Below are positions 39,278 to 47,559 of a stretch of 64,000 bases of DNA, one piece after another (within the stretch, counting starts at the first letter, position 1; the number at the start of each line of letters is the position of its first letter). Source of the DNA: CAWBRT01 sp963791145 (lineage in GTDB: Bacteria; Acidobacteriota; Terriglobia; Terriglobales; Acidobacteriaceae); NCBI GenBank assembly GCA_963791145.1, contig CAWBRT010000009.1, positions 310,001 through 374,000 of the forward strand, written 5' to 3'. A program made the translations under genes and the position numbers. The notes under the pieces are model-generated. The model had not been told where the DNA came from. It was given only the letters and a program-made list of their open reading frames with translations, and ran no database searches.

Positions 39278-39757
39278 TTGAACGCAGTCATTTACAAAAC
39301 GCTGCCCATGATGCCTCGCAAGAACATCGCCCTGGTAGCTCACGACAACAAAAAGCGCGACCTGTACGAGTGGACCGCCTTCAATCGCGATTCCCTCGCC
39401 GAGCATGAGTTGTATGCCACCGGCACGACCGGACAGGTCCTGGAGAAGGGGCTGGGGATCAGCATTCACAAGCTGGAGAGCGGACCGTTGGGCGGCGATC
39501 AGCAAATCGGGGCCAAGATCTCGGAGTCGGAAATCGATTTTGTCATCTTCTTCTGGGACCCGCTGGAGCCGGCGCCGCACGATCCCGACATCAAGGCCCT
39601 GCTGCGCATTGCCGCGGTATGGAACATCCCGGTGGCTTGCAACCGCGCCTCGGCCGACTTCATGATCTCTTCCCCACTGATGACCAGATCCTACGACCGG
39701 CTGGTTCCCGACTACTCCTCCTACCGCGAGCGCCTGCGGCCGCCGGACGCCGTATAA
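39278..39757 (+). CDS. mgsA: Methylglyoxal synthase
   Basis: Converts dihydroxyacetone phosphate to methylglyoxal, a bypass of lower glycolysis. 159 residues with the conserved IALVAHDNKKRDLYEW, ELYATGTTG, SGPLGGDQQIGA (phosphate binding), FFWDPLEPAPHDPDI and PVACNRASADFMI. The start TTG at 39278 has AAGGAG five bases upstream. A carbon-flux valve in the same window as pfkA. Confidence 0.95.
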   Translation: MNAVIYKTLPMMPRKNIALVAHDNKKRDLYEWTAFNRDSLAEHELYATGTTGQVLEKGLGISIHKLESGPLGGDQQIGAKISESEIDFVIFFWDPLEPAPHDPDIKALLRIAAVWNIPVACNRASADFMISSPLMTRSYDRLVPDYSSYRERLRPPDAV

Positions 39758-39952
39758 GCCGCCCATGCGAACTTTTCGGGTGTAACGCTGGACGCAGCCA
39801 AAGCCACGGCAGGCGCGGATTTCGCGTCTGCTGGGGTGATGAAAAGTGTTCGCTAATCTGCGCTGCCGTTTTTTCCCGTGTTTGCACAGACTGCATTCTG
39901 GTACGCTGATTACCTTGTACCCGTCCGGTGCGCCGGACGGGCTTCCTTCCCG

Positions 39953-41035
39953 ATGCGGACGCATCTTTCATTTTCTGTTGCGGCGCTCTCGTTGTGCCTG
40001 GCCGCCGGTTGCGGCATTCCCGGCGCGCCCATGCCGCCTTCGCTCGAGCTGCCGCGCCCGGTGAACGATCTGACGGCGGTGCGCAAAGGCGACCGCGTGC
40101 TGCTGAGTTGGAGCGAGCCGGTCGAGACCACGGACCGGCGGAATATCCGCCGGCCAGGGCTTACGGTTTTCTGCCGCTCGGTCGGCGAGTATCCGATGAA
40201 GGACTGCAACCCGGTGAAACGGTTGCGTCCCGACGAGCTGCATTCAGCCTCCGTGCCAGGGCGGAAACCACGCGTAACCTTTGAGGACGTACTGCCGGCG
40301 GAGGCGCCCAGCGCCACGCAATTCGCGGCCTATGCCATAGAAGTTTTGAATCCTCAGGGCAAGAGCGCGGGCTTGTCCAACCAGGTGCTGGTCCCTCTGG
40401 CCCGGGCATTGCCTCCAGTGAGGGATCTGCGGGCCGAAGTGACCCCAGACGCGGTGGTGCTGCGGTGGACCGCGCCTGAGCGGCCGGGAAGATTCGCCAA
40501 CGTAAGCTACTCGTTCCGCGTCTTCCGCAAGCCCGCCGAGGCGCCCGCCTATACCTTGCTGCGGGACATTCCTTTCACCGGTGGCGTGGAGACGCTCTCC
40601 GACCGCAGCTTCGAATGGGAGCATCCCTATCAGTACAAGGTCGCGGGCATTGAACGCGTGCAACTGCCCATCGGCGAGCCCATTGAATTCGAGAGCGATG
40701 ATTCGCCCGTCATTAGCGTGTTGCCGCATGATATCTTCCCGCCGGCGACGCCGGCCGGCCTGCAGGCGGTCTTCTCCGGCACCGGGCAGAAACCGTTCAT
40801 CGACCTGACCTGGGCGCCTAACATGGAAGCCGATCTGGCCGGTTACAATGTCTTCCGCAGCGAGGCGGGACGCGCGCCGGTGCAGCTCAATCAGCAGTTG
40901 ATCAAAGCGCCGGCCTTCCGCGACGAGAACGTCGTCGCCGGACACAGTTATACTTACACCGTCAACGCCGTGGACGAGCGCGACAACCAGAGTCCGCGCT
41001 CCCAGCCCGCAACCGAATCCATACCCCTGCCCTGA
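39953..41035 (+). CDS. Fibronectin type III-domain lipoprotein
   Basis: A 360-residue exported protein. MRTHLSFSVAALSLCLAAGCG carries a lipobox (LAAGC). Two or three FN3-like modules follow: PRPVNDLTAVRKGDRVLLSW, LPPVRDLRAEVTPDAVVLRW and PPATPAGLQAVFSG...IDLTWAPN, the last ending YTVNAVDERDNQSPRS. Function unknown; probably surface- or envelope-associated binding. A FAH-family gene starts 13 bases later on the same strand. Confidence 0.85.
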   Translation: MRTHLSFSVAALSLCLAAGCGIPGAPMPPSLELPRPVNDLTAVRKGDRVLLSWSEPVETTDRRNIRRPGLTVFCRSVGEYPMKDCNPVKRLRPDELHSASVPGRKPRVTFEDVLPAEAPSATQFAAYAIEVLNPQGKSAGLSNQVLVPLARALPPVRDLRAEVTPDAVVLRWTAPERPGRFANVSYSFRVFRKPAEAPAYTLLRDIPFTGGVETLSDRSFEWEHPYQYKVAGIERVQLPIGEPIEFESDDSPVISVLPHDIFPPATPAGLQAVFSGTGQKPFIDLTWAPNMEADLAGYNVFRSEAGRAPVQLNQQLIKAPAFRDENVVAGHSYTYTVNAVDERDNQSPRSQPATESIPLP

Positions 41036-41048
41036 ACGAGGTTTGCTT

Positions 41049-41876
41049 ATGCGCTTCTGCCGTTTTGTTGACAGAGATGGAATCCACTATGGCCTGGTCG
41101 AGAACGCCAACGGGCAGGACGTCATTACCGCCCGCCTGCCCGGGCTTCACCTGGAGATCGATGCCTCGGGAATGCCCGGAAGGATTCTCCTGCCCGACGT
41201 CTCCAAGGCGCAGCCTCTGCCCAAGCCCGTTCCTCTCGACTCGGCGAGCCTGCTGATTCCCCTGCCGCTGGTGAGCAAAGTGGTGGCCATCGGGCGCAAC
41301 TACATCGAGCACGCCAAAGAGCTCTCCAACCCGGTGCCGCCCGAGCCGCTGCTCTTCCTCAAACCGCCCTCCTCGCTGCTGGCCTCCGGCGGCAACATCG
41401 TCAAGCCGAAGATCACCAACCTGCTGCACCACGAGGCAGAGCTGGGGATTGTCATCGGGCGCACCTGCCACAAAATTCGTCCCGAGGCCGATGTGCGCGA
41501 CTACATCCTGGGCTACACTTGCGTCAACGACGTGACCGCGCGCGACATCCAGCGCAAGGACGTGCAGTTCACCCGGGGCAAGGGCTTCGATACCTTCTGT
41601 CCGGTCGGCCCGGCCATCGCCACCGGCCTGGATACCTCGCAGCTCAACGTCAAGGGACTGGTCAACGGTCAGGTCCGGCAAGACGGCAACACCCGCGACC
41701 TGATCTTCAACATCGAATACCTGATGCGCTACGTCGCCGACGTCATGACGCTGGTGCCGGGCGACATTATCGCTACCGGAACTCCCGCCGGGGTCGGCGC
41801 CATGGATGTGGGCGACACGGTGGAAGTCTTCGTCGAGGGCGTGGGCACGTTGCGCAATCCGATCGTCGCTGAGTAG
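41049..41876 (+). CDS. Fumarylacetoacetate hydrolase (FAH) family protein
   Basis: A 275-residue FAH-superfamily enzyme (hydrolase, decarboxylase or isomerase). The metal-binding site is visible as HHEAELGIVIG with later YTCVNDVTARDIQRKD, and the conserved C-terminal GDIIATGTPAGVGAMDVGDTVEV. Probably acts on a small dicarboxylic or diketo acid (for example acylpyruvate or hydroxymuconate type). The ATG at 41049 has GAGG upstream and gives the family N-terminus MRFCRFVDRDG. Confidence 0.9.
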   Translation: MRFCRFVDRDGIHYGLVENANGQDVITARLPGLHLEIDASGMPGRILLPDVSKAQPLPKPVPLDSASLLIPLPLVSKVVAIGRNYIEHAKELSNPVPPEPLLFLKPPSSLLASGGNIVKPKITNLLHHEAELGIVIGRTCHKIRPEADVRDYILGYTCVNDVTARDIQRKDVQFTRGKGFDTFCPVGPAIATGLDTSQLNVKGLVNGQVRQDGNTRDLIFNIEYLMRYVADVMTLVPGDIIATGTPAGVGAMDVGDTVEVFVEGVGTLRNPIVAE

Positions 41877-41898
41877 TTCGGCTGTTTGGGATTGAGTT

Positions 41899-42288
41899 AT
41901 GGGTGGGTTTCGTCAACTTCTGCTGGCCGCCGGGGGTCTGGTTATCATTGCCGGAACCATGAAGCATTATCTCGGCAAGGGCCGCAAGAGCGCGGCGCAA
42001 CGCGAGCGCGAGCGGCGGGAGAAGATCAGCGCCACCGGCCGCATCACCGACGGCACGGTGCTCGATGTCCGCGAAGCCGAGGAGGCCGGCGCCGAGCGCC
42101 AGTTCCTGATCTACAGCTACAACGTCGGCGGCGTGGAGTATGAGTGCTCGCAGGAGGTCACCGAGCTGCGGCCCTACATCAACATGCACTCCTGCCGCCT
42201 GGGTCTTCCCGCCAGCGTCAAGTATGATCCGCACAACCCCGGCAACTCGATCCTGGCCGCCGAAACCTGGATGGGACTGAGAAAATAA
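41899..42288 (+). CDS. Hypothetical protein, DUF3592-like
   Basis: A 129-residue protein starting with a short hydrophobic segment (QLLLAAGGLVIIAGTM), then a charged stretch of Arg/Glu residues (AQRERERREKISATG) and a small beta-rich domain (RITDGTVLDV, FLIYSYNVGGVEYECSQEV, VKYDPHNPGNSILAA), the DUF3592-like pattern. Probably a small membrane-anchored envelope protein. Function unknown. Confidence 0.65.
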   Translation: MGGFRQLLLAAGGLVIIAGTMKHYLGKGRKSAAQRERERREKISATGRITDGTVLDVREAEEAGAERQFLIYSYNVGGVEYECSQEVTELRPYINMHSCRLGLPASVKYDPHNPGNSILAAETWMGLRK

Positions 42289-42296
42289 CGCTTCCC

Positions 42297-42455
42297 GGTT
42301 CTCGTTTCACGACGGGAAGTCGTTTCCGAAGTGCCACGCAGCCATTCTTTTCGAGGGGTCATCCTGAGGCCGCGCCGTTTTACGCGGCGATGACCTTTTC
42401 CAATAAAGAGCAAACGTAGAACGCGAAACGGGAAACGGGAAACGTGAAACGGATT
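42297..42455. repeat. Spacer with GTTTC-word repeat and GTCATCCTGAG module
   Basis: GGTTCTCGTTTCACGACGGG and later GAACGCGAAACGGGAAACG are complementary word blocks. Between them GGGTCATCCTGAGGCCGCGC and a palindrome GCCGTTTTACGGC-like sequence represent the second repeat family. Confidence 0.55.
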
Positions 42456-42467
42456 TAAAATACTTCC

Positions 42468-43199
42468 ATGTCCGTGTTGCCGCTGCCCATCGCCGCCTTT
42501 CTGGCAGGACTGCTGTCGTTTCTATCGCCCTGCGTACTGCCGCTGGTCCCCGGCTATGTCTCCCTGGTTTCCGGCGCCAGCGCCGACCGTCTCTCCACCG
42601 CGCCGGAGCAGCAGCAGCGGCCGCTGCTTAGCACGGTGATGTTGAATTCCTGCCTCTTCATCGCCGGCTTCAGCCTGGTATTCATTGCGCTTGGCGCGGT
42701 CGCCACTACCGTAGGCCAGCTGACACGCGAGTTTCACCGCGAGCTGGCCATGGTGGCCGGGGCGGTCATTATCATCTTCGGGCTGCACCTGACCGGCCTG
42801 GTGAAGATCAAGGCCCTGTATGCCGACAAGCGCATGCACAGCGTGGGCGGCGCCGGCAAGGCGGGCGCGTTCCTGGTCGGCTTCGCCTTCGCCTTTGGCT
42901 GGACGCCGTGCATCGGGCCCATTCTGGCCGGCATCCTCGTGCTGGCCGGCTCGCAGGATACGGTGATGAAGGGGATCCTGCTGCTGGCCGTCTATTCGCT
43001 CGGGCTGGCCGTCCCATTCCTGCTTACCTCGCTTGGGGTCAACCGGTTTCTTGCTTTTTATGCCCGCTTCCGCCGGCATCTCCATACGGTAGAAGTAATT
43101 AGCGGGGTTCTGCTGATCGTTTTCGGAGTGCTCATCGCGCTCGGGCGCTTTAGCATGCTCTCGGGATACCTGGGATTCCTGAATCGATTCGCGCTTTAG
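42468..43199 (+). CDS. ccdA: Cytochrome c biogenesis protein CcdA family
   Basis: Membrane protein that moves reducing equivalents from cytoplasmic thioredoxin to periplasmic thiol proteins. 243 residues with about six hydrophobic helices. The two redox cysteines are in FLSPCVLPLVPGY and GWTPCIGPILAG, as in CcdA and the central domain of DsbD. The tlpA-like and DsbD-alpha-like genes follow, together a split DsbD-type system. Confidence 0.93.
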   Translation: MSVLPLPIAAFLAGLLSFLSPCVLPLVPGYVSLVSGASADRLSTAPEQQQRPLLSTVMLNSCLFIAGFSLVFIALGAVATTVGQLTREFHRELAMVAGAVIIIFGLHLTGLVKIKALYADKRMHSVGGAGKAGAFLVGFAFAFGWTPCIGPILAGILVLAGSQDTVMKGILLLAVYSLGLAVPFLLTSLGVNRFLAFYARFRRHLHTVEVISGVLLIVFGVLIALGRFSMLSGYLGFLNRFAL

Positions 43200-43398
43200 C
43201 CGCGTCGTAAGTAGTAGCGCCTGGGCGATTCTGCCATGGCCGGCTTGGCTACCGCAGATCGCGGTGAAGTAGGCTGCGGAAAAACGGTTTCCTGTGCAGT
43301 GATCTGACGGTGTCCGGTTTCCCCCTGACGGCCAACTTTTGTCCGGCGTGTTTTTCCGCAGCTTTGGACTTTTTCGGCACTTATTGACGGAGGTCGGC

Positions 43399-43965
43399 GT
43401 GAAGGTTAACTTTCCTACGCTGGTGCTGCTGGTTGCCCTGGTGGCGGCCATGTTCTTTGGCGGGCGCTACCTGGCCAACCGCTCTACGGCCAACGCTTCA
43501 CTGCCCCCGGCGCGGGCCGGCGCCGACTTCAAGGGGCAGCCTGCTCCCCAGTTCGACTTGAAGGATTTGCAAGGCAAAAATATTCGTCTCTCCGACTACC
43601 GGGGCAAAGTCGTGCTCTTGAATTTCTGGGCCACCTGGTGTCCTCCCTGCAAGGAGGAGATGCCGTGGTTCGTCGATCTGCAGCAGCGCTACGGTGCGCA
43701 AGGATTGCAGGTAATCGGTGTCGCCATGGACGATGCCGGGCAGAAGGCGGTCAGTTCCTTCACCGAGCACCTGGGCGTCAACTATCCCGTGCTGCTGGGC
43801 AAGGAATCGGTGGCGGAGTCATACGGCAACGTTCAGTTCCTGCCTGATACCTTTTACATCGGACGCGATGGCAAGATCGTCAGGCACGTACAAGGGCTGA
43901 TCGAGCGCAAGAGCATCGAGGAGACGGTGAAACAGGCGCTCATCGCCCCACCGCCTAACGCCTAA
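43399..43965 (+). CDS. TlpA/ResA-family thiol-disulfide oxidoreductase
   Basis: A 188-residue membrane-anchored thioredoxin-fold protein. The N-terminal helix is VLLVALVAAMFFGGRYLA. The active site is NFWATWCPPCKEEMPWF, a WCPPC motif, and the cis-proline region is FLPDTFYIGRDG. Probably reduced by the upstream CcdA and used in cytochrome c maturation or other periplasmic disulfide reduction. The start is GTG at 43399 with GGAGG five bases upstream; the frame is open further upstream in non-coding sequence. Confidence 0.93.
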   Translation: MKVNFPTLVLLVALVAAMFFGGRYLANRSTANASLPPARAGADFKGQPAPQFDLKDLQGKNIRLSDYRGKVVLLNFWATWCPPCKEEMPWFVDLQQRYGAQGLQVIGVAMDDAGQKAVSSFTEHLGVNYPVLLGKESVAESYGNVQFLPDTFYIGRDGKIVRHVQGLIERKSIEETVKQALIAPPPNA

Positions 43966-44090
43966 CCTTTGAAAGGATATGACTTGAGCCGGGGTGAAAG
44001 CCGGGGTCCCCGGTGCGCCCCGGTTCCGAACTGGGGTGCAGCTCCTTCAGGAATTTGCTTGCTCGCTCTGAAACCTGTAAAAACAGCAGT

Positions 44091-44618
44091 ATGAGAGCTC
44101 GCCTGCTTGCCGCGGTTGTGGCCGTTCTTGTCTCCGCCGCCCTGGCGCAAACCATCACTCTTCCCGAAGTCACGGCCTTGCCGGTCGCGCCGCTTACGGT
44201 GCAGGCGGGCAGGTCGACGCCGTTCAAACTCAGCTTCCGCATCCGCGATGGCTTTCACATCAACTCCAACAAGCCGCTGCAACAGGTACTGATCCCGACC
44301 TCCATCAAGCTCAGTCCGCCTACCGACATCCTGGTCGGCAGGCTCGAATATCCCGCCGGAGAACTGATGGGTTTGCCCTTCATGCCGGACGAGAAGCTGA
44401 GCGTCTATTCGGGAGCCTTTCAGGTTAGCGGCCAACTGAAAACCACCACGGCGATCTCTCCGGGAACCTATCGCGTGCGCGGCGTGTTGCGATACCAGGC
44501 GTGCACCGAACGGCAATGCTTCCCTCCGCGCACCGCCGACTTCGATTTCGACGTGAAGGTGGTCCGCCACGCGCGCCCGCGCCGGAATCCGCCGCAGAGC
44601 CCGAATGTGCACGGATGA
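44091..44618 (+). CDS. DsbD N-terminal (alpha) domain-like periplasmic protein
   Basis: A 175-residue protein with a signal peptide (LLAAVVAVLVSAALAQT) followed by an Ig-like domain resembling the DsbD N-terminal domain: DGFHINSNKPLQQVLIPTSI, EYPAGELMGLPFMPDEKLSVYSG and RYQACTERQCFPPRTADF. The C-x4-C pair in YQACTERQC corresponds to the DsbD-alpha redox pair. It completes ccdA (beta) and tlpA (gamma) as separate genes on one strand. Confidence 0.85.
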   Translation: MRARLLAAVVAVLVSAALAQTITLPEVTALPVAPLTVQAGRSTPFKLSFRIRDGFHINSNKPLQQVLIPTSIKLSPPTDILVGRLEYPAGELMGLPFMPDEKLSVYSGAFQVSGQLKTTTAISPGTYRVRGVLRYQACTERQCFPPRTADFDFDVKVVRHARPRRNPPQSPNVHG

Positions 44619-44661
44619 AGCGTGTTGATGTAGCGCCGCCTTTCCCTGCGGTGGGCCCCGC

Positions 44662-44780
44662 CTTTGCGTAGGTACAGCCGCCCCCGGCTGTACATGACAG
44701 ACGCGCGGCAGCGCGGCTGGCAGCAACTGGATTCGAAGAGGTGCGCTCTGCGCACCCGCCCAGCCGAGGGCGACTGGGCC
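44662..44780. repeat. Composite multi-hairpin repeat, copy 2 (inverted copy of 5192-5307)
   Basis: Starts CTTTGCGTAGGTACAGCCG and ends GCCGAGGGCGACTGGGCC. Reverse-complemented, it matches copy 1 along its whole length (about 85% by eye), with the same order of hairpins. It lies between the convergent DsbD-like and DUF2203 genes. Confidence 0.75.
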
Positions 44781-44789
44781 TACGCAGAT

Positions 44790-45227
44790 TTAATTGATCT
44801 GATCCGGCTTGGCGCGGGCGATGCGCTCGTCGATGGGTTTACGTCCCGCGTAGCCTTCTTCCATCCCATGCCAGTGGGTGATCGCGGATTCACCCAGTTT
44901 CCAGCACAGCAGGACGATCTCGCCAGTTTCGACCTTGCAGGGGAAGTCGAGCAGTCCCTGGTCCAGGTCCTTGACCTGGACGCCGATGGCGTTGATCTCG
45001 GCCAGCGCGTCCTTGGCTTTCTGCAGGGCCTTGTCGCGCTCGGCCCGGCGGCGCGACCAGCGCTTGATGTCGAGCATGGTGCCGCCATTCAGGAAGACGC
45101 GCTCCTGCACCGCCTGCAACTCGGCCTCGATCTGCTCGATTGTCTGCTTGGCCTCCATCGAGGTCTTCAGCAGCGACTCCAGAACCGGCAGCATGGCTTG
45201 AGCTTCCTGCAACGAGAAGGTACGCAT
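44790..45227 (-). CDS. DUF2203 family protein
   Basis: A 145-residue protein matching the DUF2203 pattern: FSLQEAQAMLPVLESLL, an internal long helix (AKQTIEQIEAELQAVQERV), and the C-terminal VKDLDQGLLDFPC / EIVLLCWKLGE / ITHWHGMEEGYAGR. No enzymatic role is known for the family. The ATG at 45227 was chosen from the family N-terminus MRTFSLQEA. Cytoplasmic, no signal. Confidence 0.85.
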   Translation of the reverse strand: MRTFSLQEAQAMLPVLESLLKTSMEAKQTIEQIEAELQAVQERVFLNGGTMLDIKRWSRRRAERDKALQKAKDALAEINAIGVQVKDLDQGLLDFPCKVETGEIVLLCWKLGESAITHWHGMEEGYAGRKPIDERIARAKPDQIN

Positions 45228-45384
45228 AGGGCCAATCTCTTCCGTATTGTAAACCCGGGAGCCCGGGGAACCCGTTAGGCGGTTCTCCCGCTTGGGACCG
45301 GCAGGGTGCCGGTTGCGGGATTCATGCAACTAGTTCCCACCAGGTGGTGTTAAACACTACAATCAGCTTCTCAGGGAGAACTTC

Positions 45385-46044
45385 ATGAAGCGACGGAGTA
45401 TTGCTCTTATAGGGTTGTCCGGGGTGATTGCGTTGGCGCTGGCTTTGACCGCCTGTGACGGCTTTTTCGTCTCGCCGAATTCGCCTGCGAGCGTCACGGT
45501 CAGTCCTGCCACTGCGGCTATTAGCTCCGGCAGCGGCAGCGCGACGTTACAAATGTCTGCAAGTGTCGTGCTGGTCAACGGCAACAGTGCCTCTTGTACT
45601 TCGCCAAACTGGACGACTTCCGATCTAACTGGCACTTTCCTTACAATCAACGCATCCACCGGGGTGATAACGCCTACGCCTAATGCGGGCGGTACAGTGA
45701 CGGTGACGGTCAGTTGTAGCGGAAAGAGCAGCAGTGCAATTCCCATCGATGTCATCGCCGGCACAATCGGCAGTGGTACTCCCACCATAAATCCTTCGGC
45801 TACGTCTGTAACGCCACCAAACTCCGTGACAGCGACATTCGCCGATTCCAATGGCGTGACCATCCCAGCCACCTATGTCGTCTGGTCCATCCCCTCGGGC
45901 GCGACTTTCAGCATCAGTGGCTCAAGCGCGGTGTTTACGTTTCTGGCGACCACCACCGCCGGAACTGCAACAATCACTGGAACTGTTACAACAAACGGCA
46001 ACGCAACGCTCTCCGCGACTTCAGCAACAATTACTATTTTGTGA
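45385..46044 (+). CDS. Ig-like domain lipoprotein (hypothetical)
   Basis: A 219-residue exported protein. MKRRSIALIGLSGVIALALALTACDG gives a lipobox (LTAC). The mature part is a Thr/Ser/Val-rich chain of at least two Ig-like units (SVTVSPATAAISSGSG, TPTINPSATSVTPPNSVT), with TWTTSDL-like and GVITPTPNAGG motifs of BIg2-type domains. Surface function unknown. GGGAG is six bases before the ATG. Base composition is richer in A/T than its neighbours. Confidence 0.75.
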   Translation: MKRRSIALIGLSGVIALALALTACDGFFVSPNSPASVTVSPATAAISSGSGSATLQMSASVVLVNGNSASCTSPNWTTSDLTGTFLTINASTGVITPTPNAGGTVTVTVSCSGKSSSAIPIDVIAGTIGSGTPTINPSATSVTPPNSVTATFADSNGVTIPATYVVWSIPSGATFSISGSSAVFTFLATTTAGTATITGTVTTNGNATLSATSATITIL

Positions 46045-46102
46045 GGACGGAACGAGCAGTTGTCTTGTCTTTCGCCGGGTGAAGCACAACAATCAAGAAC
46101 TA

Positions 46103-46140
46103 CCCCACCCTAGCGTCGAACCGCGACGCTAAGGGTGGGG
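46103..46140. terminator. Strong hairpin after the Ig-like lipoprotein gene
   Basis: CCCCACCCTAGCGTCG and CGACGCTAAGGGTGGGG pair with one extra base in a 16-17 bp stem and a short loop. It belongs to the CCCCACC family also seen at 21964. No T-run follows, so transcript stabilisation or repeat identity is as likely as termination. Confidence 0.6.
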
Positions 46141-46270
46141 CACCCGTCGAGCATCTCTCCAATCCCGCCGCGCCAGATTCCATCAATTCTTAATGAATTC
46201 AGCGATTTGTGCCGATATCCTGAGCTGGTACTGCTAAAATCGGCTCGAAATTGACACAGTGAGTATTGAT

Positions 46271-47362
46271 ATGGGCGAGATCAGAAGGATCGGCATCTGC
46301 ACCGGCGGCGGCGACTGTCCCGGGTTGAACGCGGTGATTCGGGCCGCTGTCAAGACGGCGGTCCTCAAGTACCGTTGGGAAGTAATTGGCATCCGCGATG
46401 GTTTTGACGGCCTCATCTGGCCGGAAAAGGCGCGGCCTCTCCAGCTCTGCGATGTCAGCGGACTGCTGGCGCGCGGCGGGACGATTCTGGGCACCACCAA
46501 TCGCGGCAATCCCTTCGCCTACAAGCGCAACAACGACGGCGCCGAGACCGTGCGCGATTTCTCCGATGACCTGATTCGCAATGCCAGGGCTATGGGCATG
46601 GACTGTCTCATCGTCATCGGCGGCGACGGCACGCAGAAGATCGGCTGGGATCTGTTCCGCAAGGGGTTGAACGTGGTCGGCGTGCCCAAGACGATCGACA
46701 ACGATCTTTCCGCCACCGAGTGCACCTTCGGCTTCGATACCGCCGTGGCCACCGCCACCGACGCTCACGACAAGATTCAGACCACCGCCGAGTCGCACCA
46801 CCGGGTGATGATCATTGAACTGATGGGGCGCGACGCCGGCTGGCTCGCCCTGCATGCCGGCATCGCCGGGGGAGCGCACATCATCCTCATCCCCGAGATT
46901 CCGTTCAGCCTGGAGCGGGTTTGCGAGTTCATCCAGCAGCGCAATGTCCTGGGCAAGCGCTTTACCGTCATCAGCGTCGCCGAGGGCGTGGACCTGCCCG
47001 ACGACCTGAAGCGGTACTACCAGGAAAAATACGGCGCCTCGCCGCAAATCTCGGGCAAGGGAAACATCATTGCCGACTTCATCGCCGGCCGCTGCCACAA
47101 AGAGGTGCGCGTCACCGTGCTGGGGCACATACAGCGCGGCGGCTCGCCCACCGCGTTTGATCGCGTTCTGAGCACCCGCTTCGGCTCGGCGGCGGTCGAC
47201 CTGATCGCCGAGGGCGGTTTCGGAAAGATGGTGGCCCTGCGCCAGCAAAGCGTCGTCTATGTCGATATCTGCGAAGCCATCGGCCGCCAGAAGATGGTGG
47301 ATCCGGAGGGCGAGCTGGTGAGAACGGCCAAGAACATCGGCATTCATTTCGGCGAGCCATAG
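46271..47362 (+). CDS. pfkA: 6-phosphofructokinase (PfkA family)
   Basis: Phosphorylates fructose-6-phosphate, the committed step of glycolysis. 363 residues; GICTGGGDCPGLNAVIRA (nucleotide-binding loop), VIGGDGTQKIG, VGVPKTIDNDL (catalytic Asp region), ELMGRDAGWLALHAG and HIQRGGSPTAFDR. The GGDG Gly points to ATP, whereas Lys in PKTIDND is shared with PPi-dependent enzymes, so donor is not certain. Start ATG 46271 gives MGEIRRIGI; an in-frame GTG lies 12 bases upstream. It stands alone; an 84-bp palindrome follows at 47375. Confidence 0.93.
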   Translation: MGEIRRIGICTGGGDCPGLNAVIRAAVKTAVLKYRWEVIGIRDGFDGLIWPEKARPLQLCDVSGLLARGGTILGTTNRGNPFAYKRNNDGAETVRDFSDDLIRNARAMGMDCLIVIGGDGTQKIGWDLFRKGLNVVGVPKTIDNDLSATECTFGFDTAVATATDAHDKIQTTAESHHRVMIIELMGRDAGWLALHAGIAGGAHIILIPEIPFSLERVCEFIQQRNVLGKRFTVISVAEGVDLPDDLKRYYQEKYGASPQISGKGNIIADFIAGRCHKEVRVTVLGHIQRGGSPTAFDRVLSTRFGSAAVDLIAEGGFGKMVALRQQSVVYVDICEAIGRQKMVDPEGELVRTAKNIGIHFGEP

Positions 47363-47374
47363 CCCGGGCTAGAG

Positions 47375-47458
47375 CGGATTCAAAGTGGGCATACCCTTCG
47401 CTATCATCGCCGGGCTGATCGCCCGGCTACCGCACGGGGCATACCTTCCGCGAATCCG
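47375..47458. repeat. 84-bp palindromic element, copy 2 (inverted copy of 36889)
   Basis: Begins 12 bases after the pfkA stop. It is the reverse complement of the element ahead of ppa, with six substitutions and the same 84-base length. The centre GCCGGGCTGATCGCCCGGC is the same palindrome in the other orientation. Confidence 0.75.
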
Positions 47459-47559
47459 GGCTAAGCATTCCTTTTCCGCCGGCTAGGTGCTCTGCCAAAG
47501 GCTTTTAATGTGGTGCGCTCAAGGTGTGCTGCACTACAATTCTGACGGACCCCACTCCC

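Noticed and set aside
44013..44090. Longer N-terminus for the DsbD-alpha-like gene
   Set aside because: The ATG at 44091 starts directly on the signal peptide; the extension has no signal-like character.
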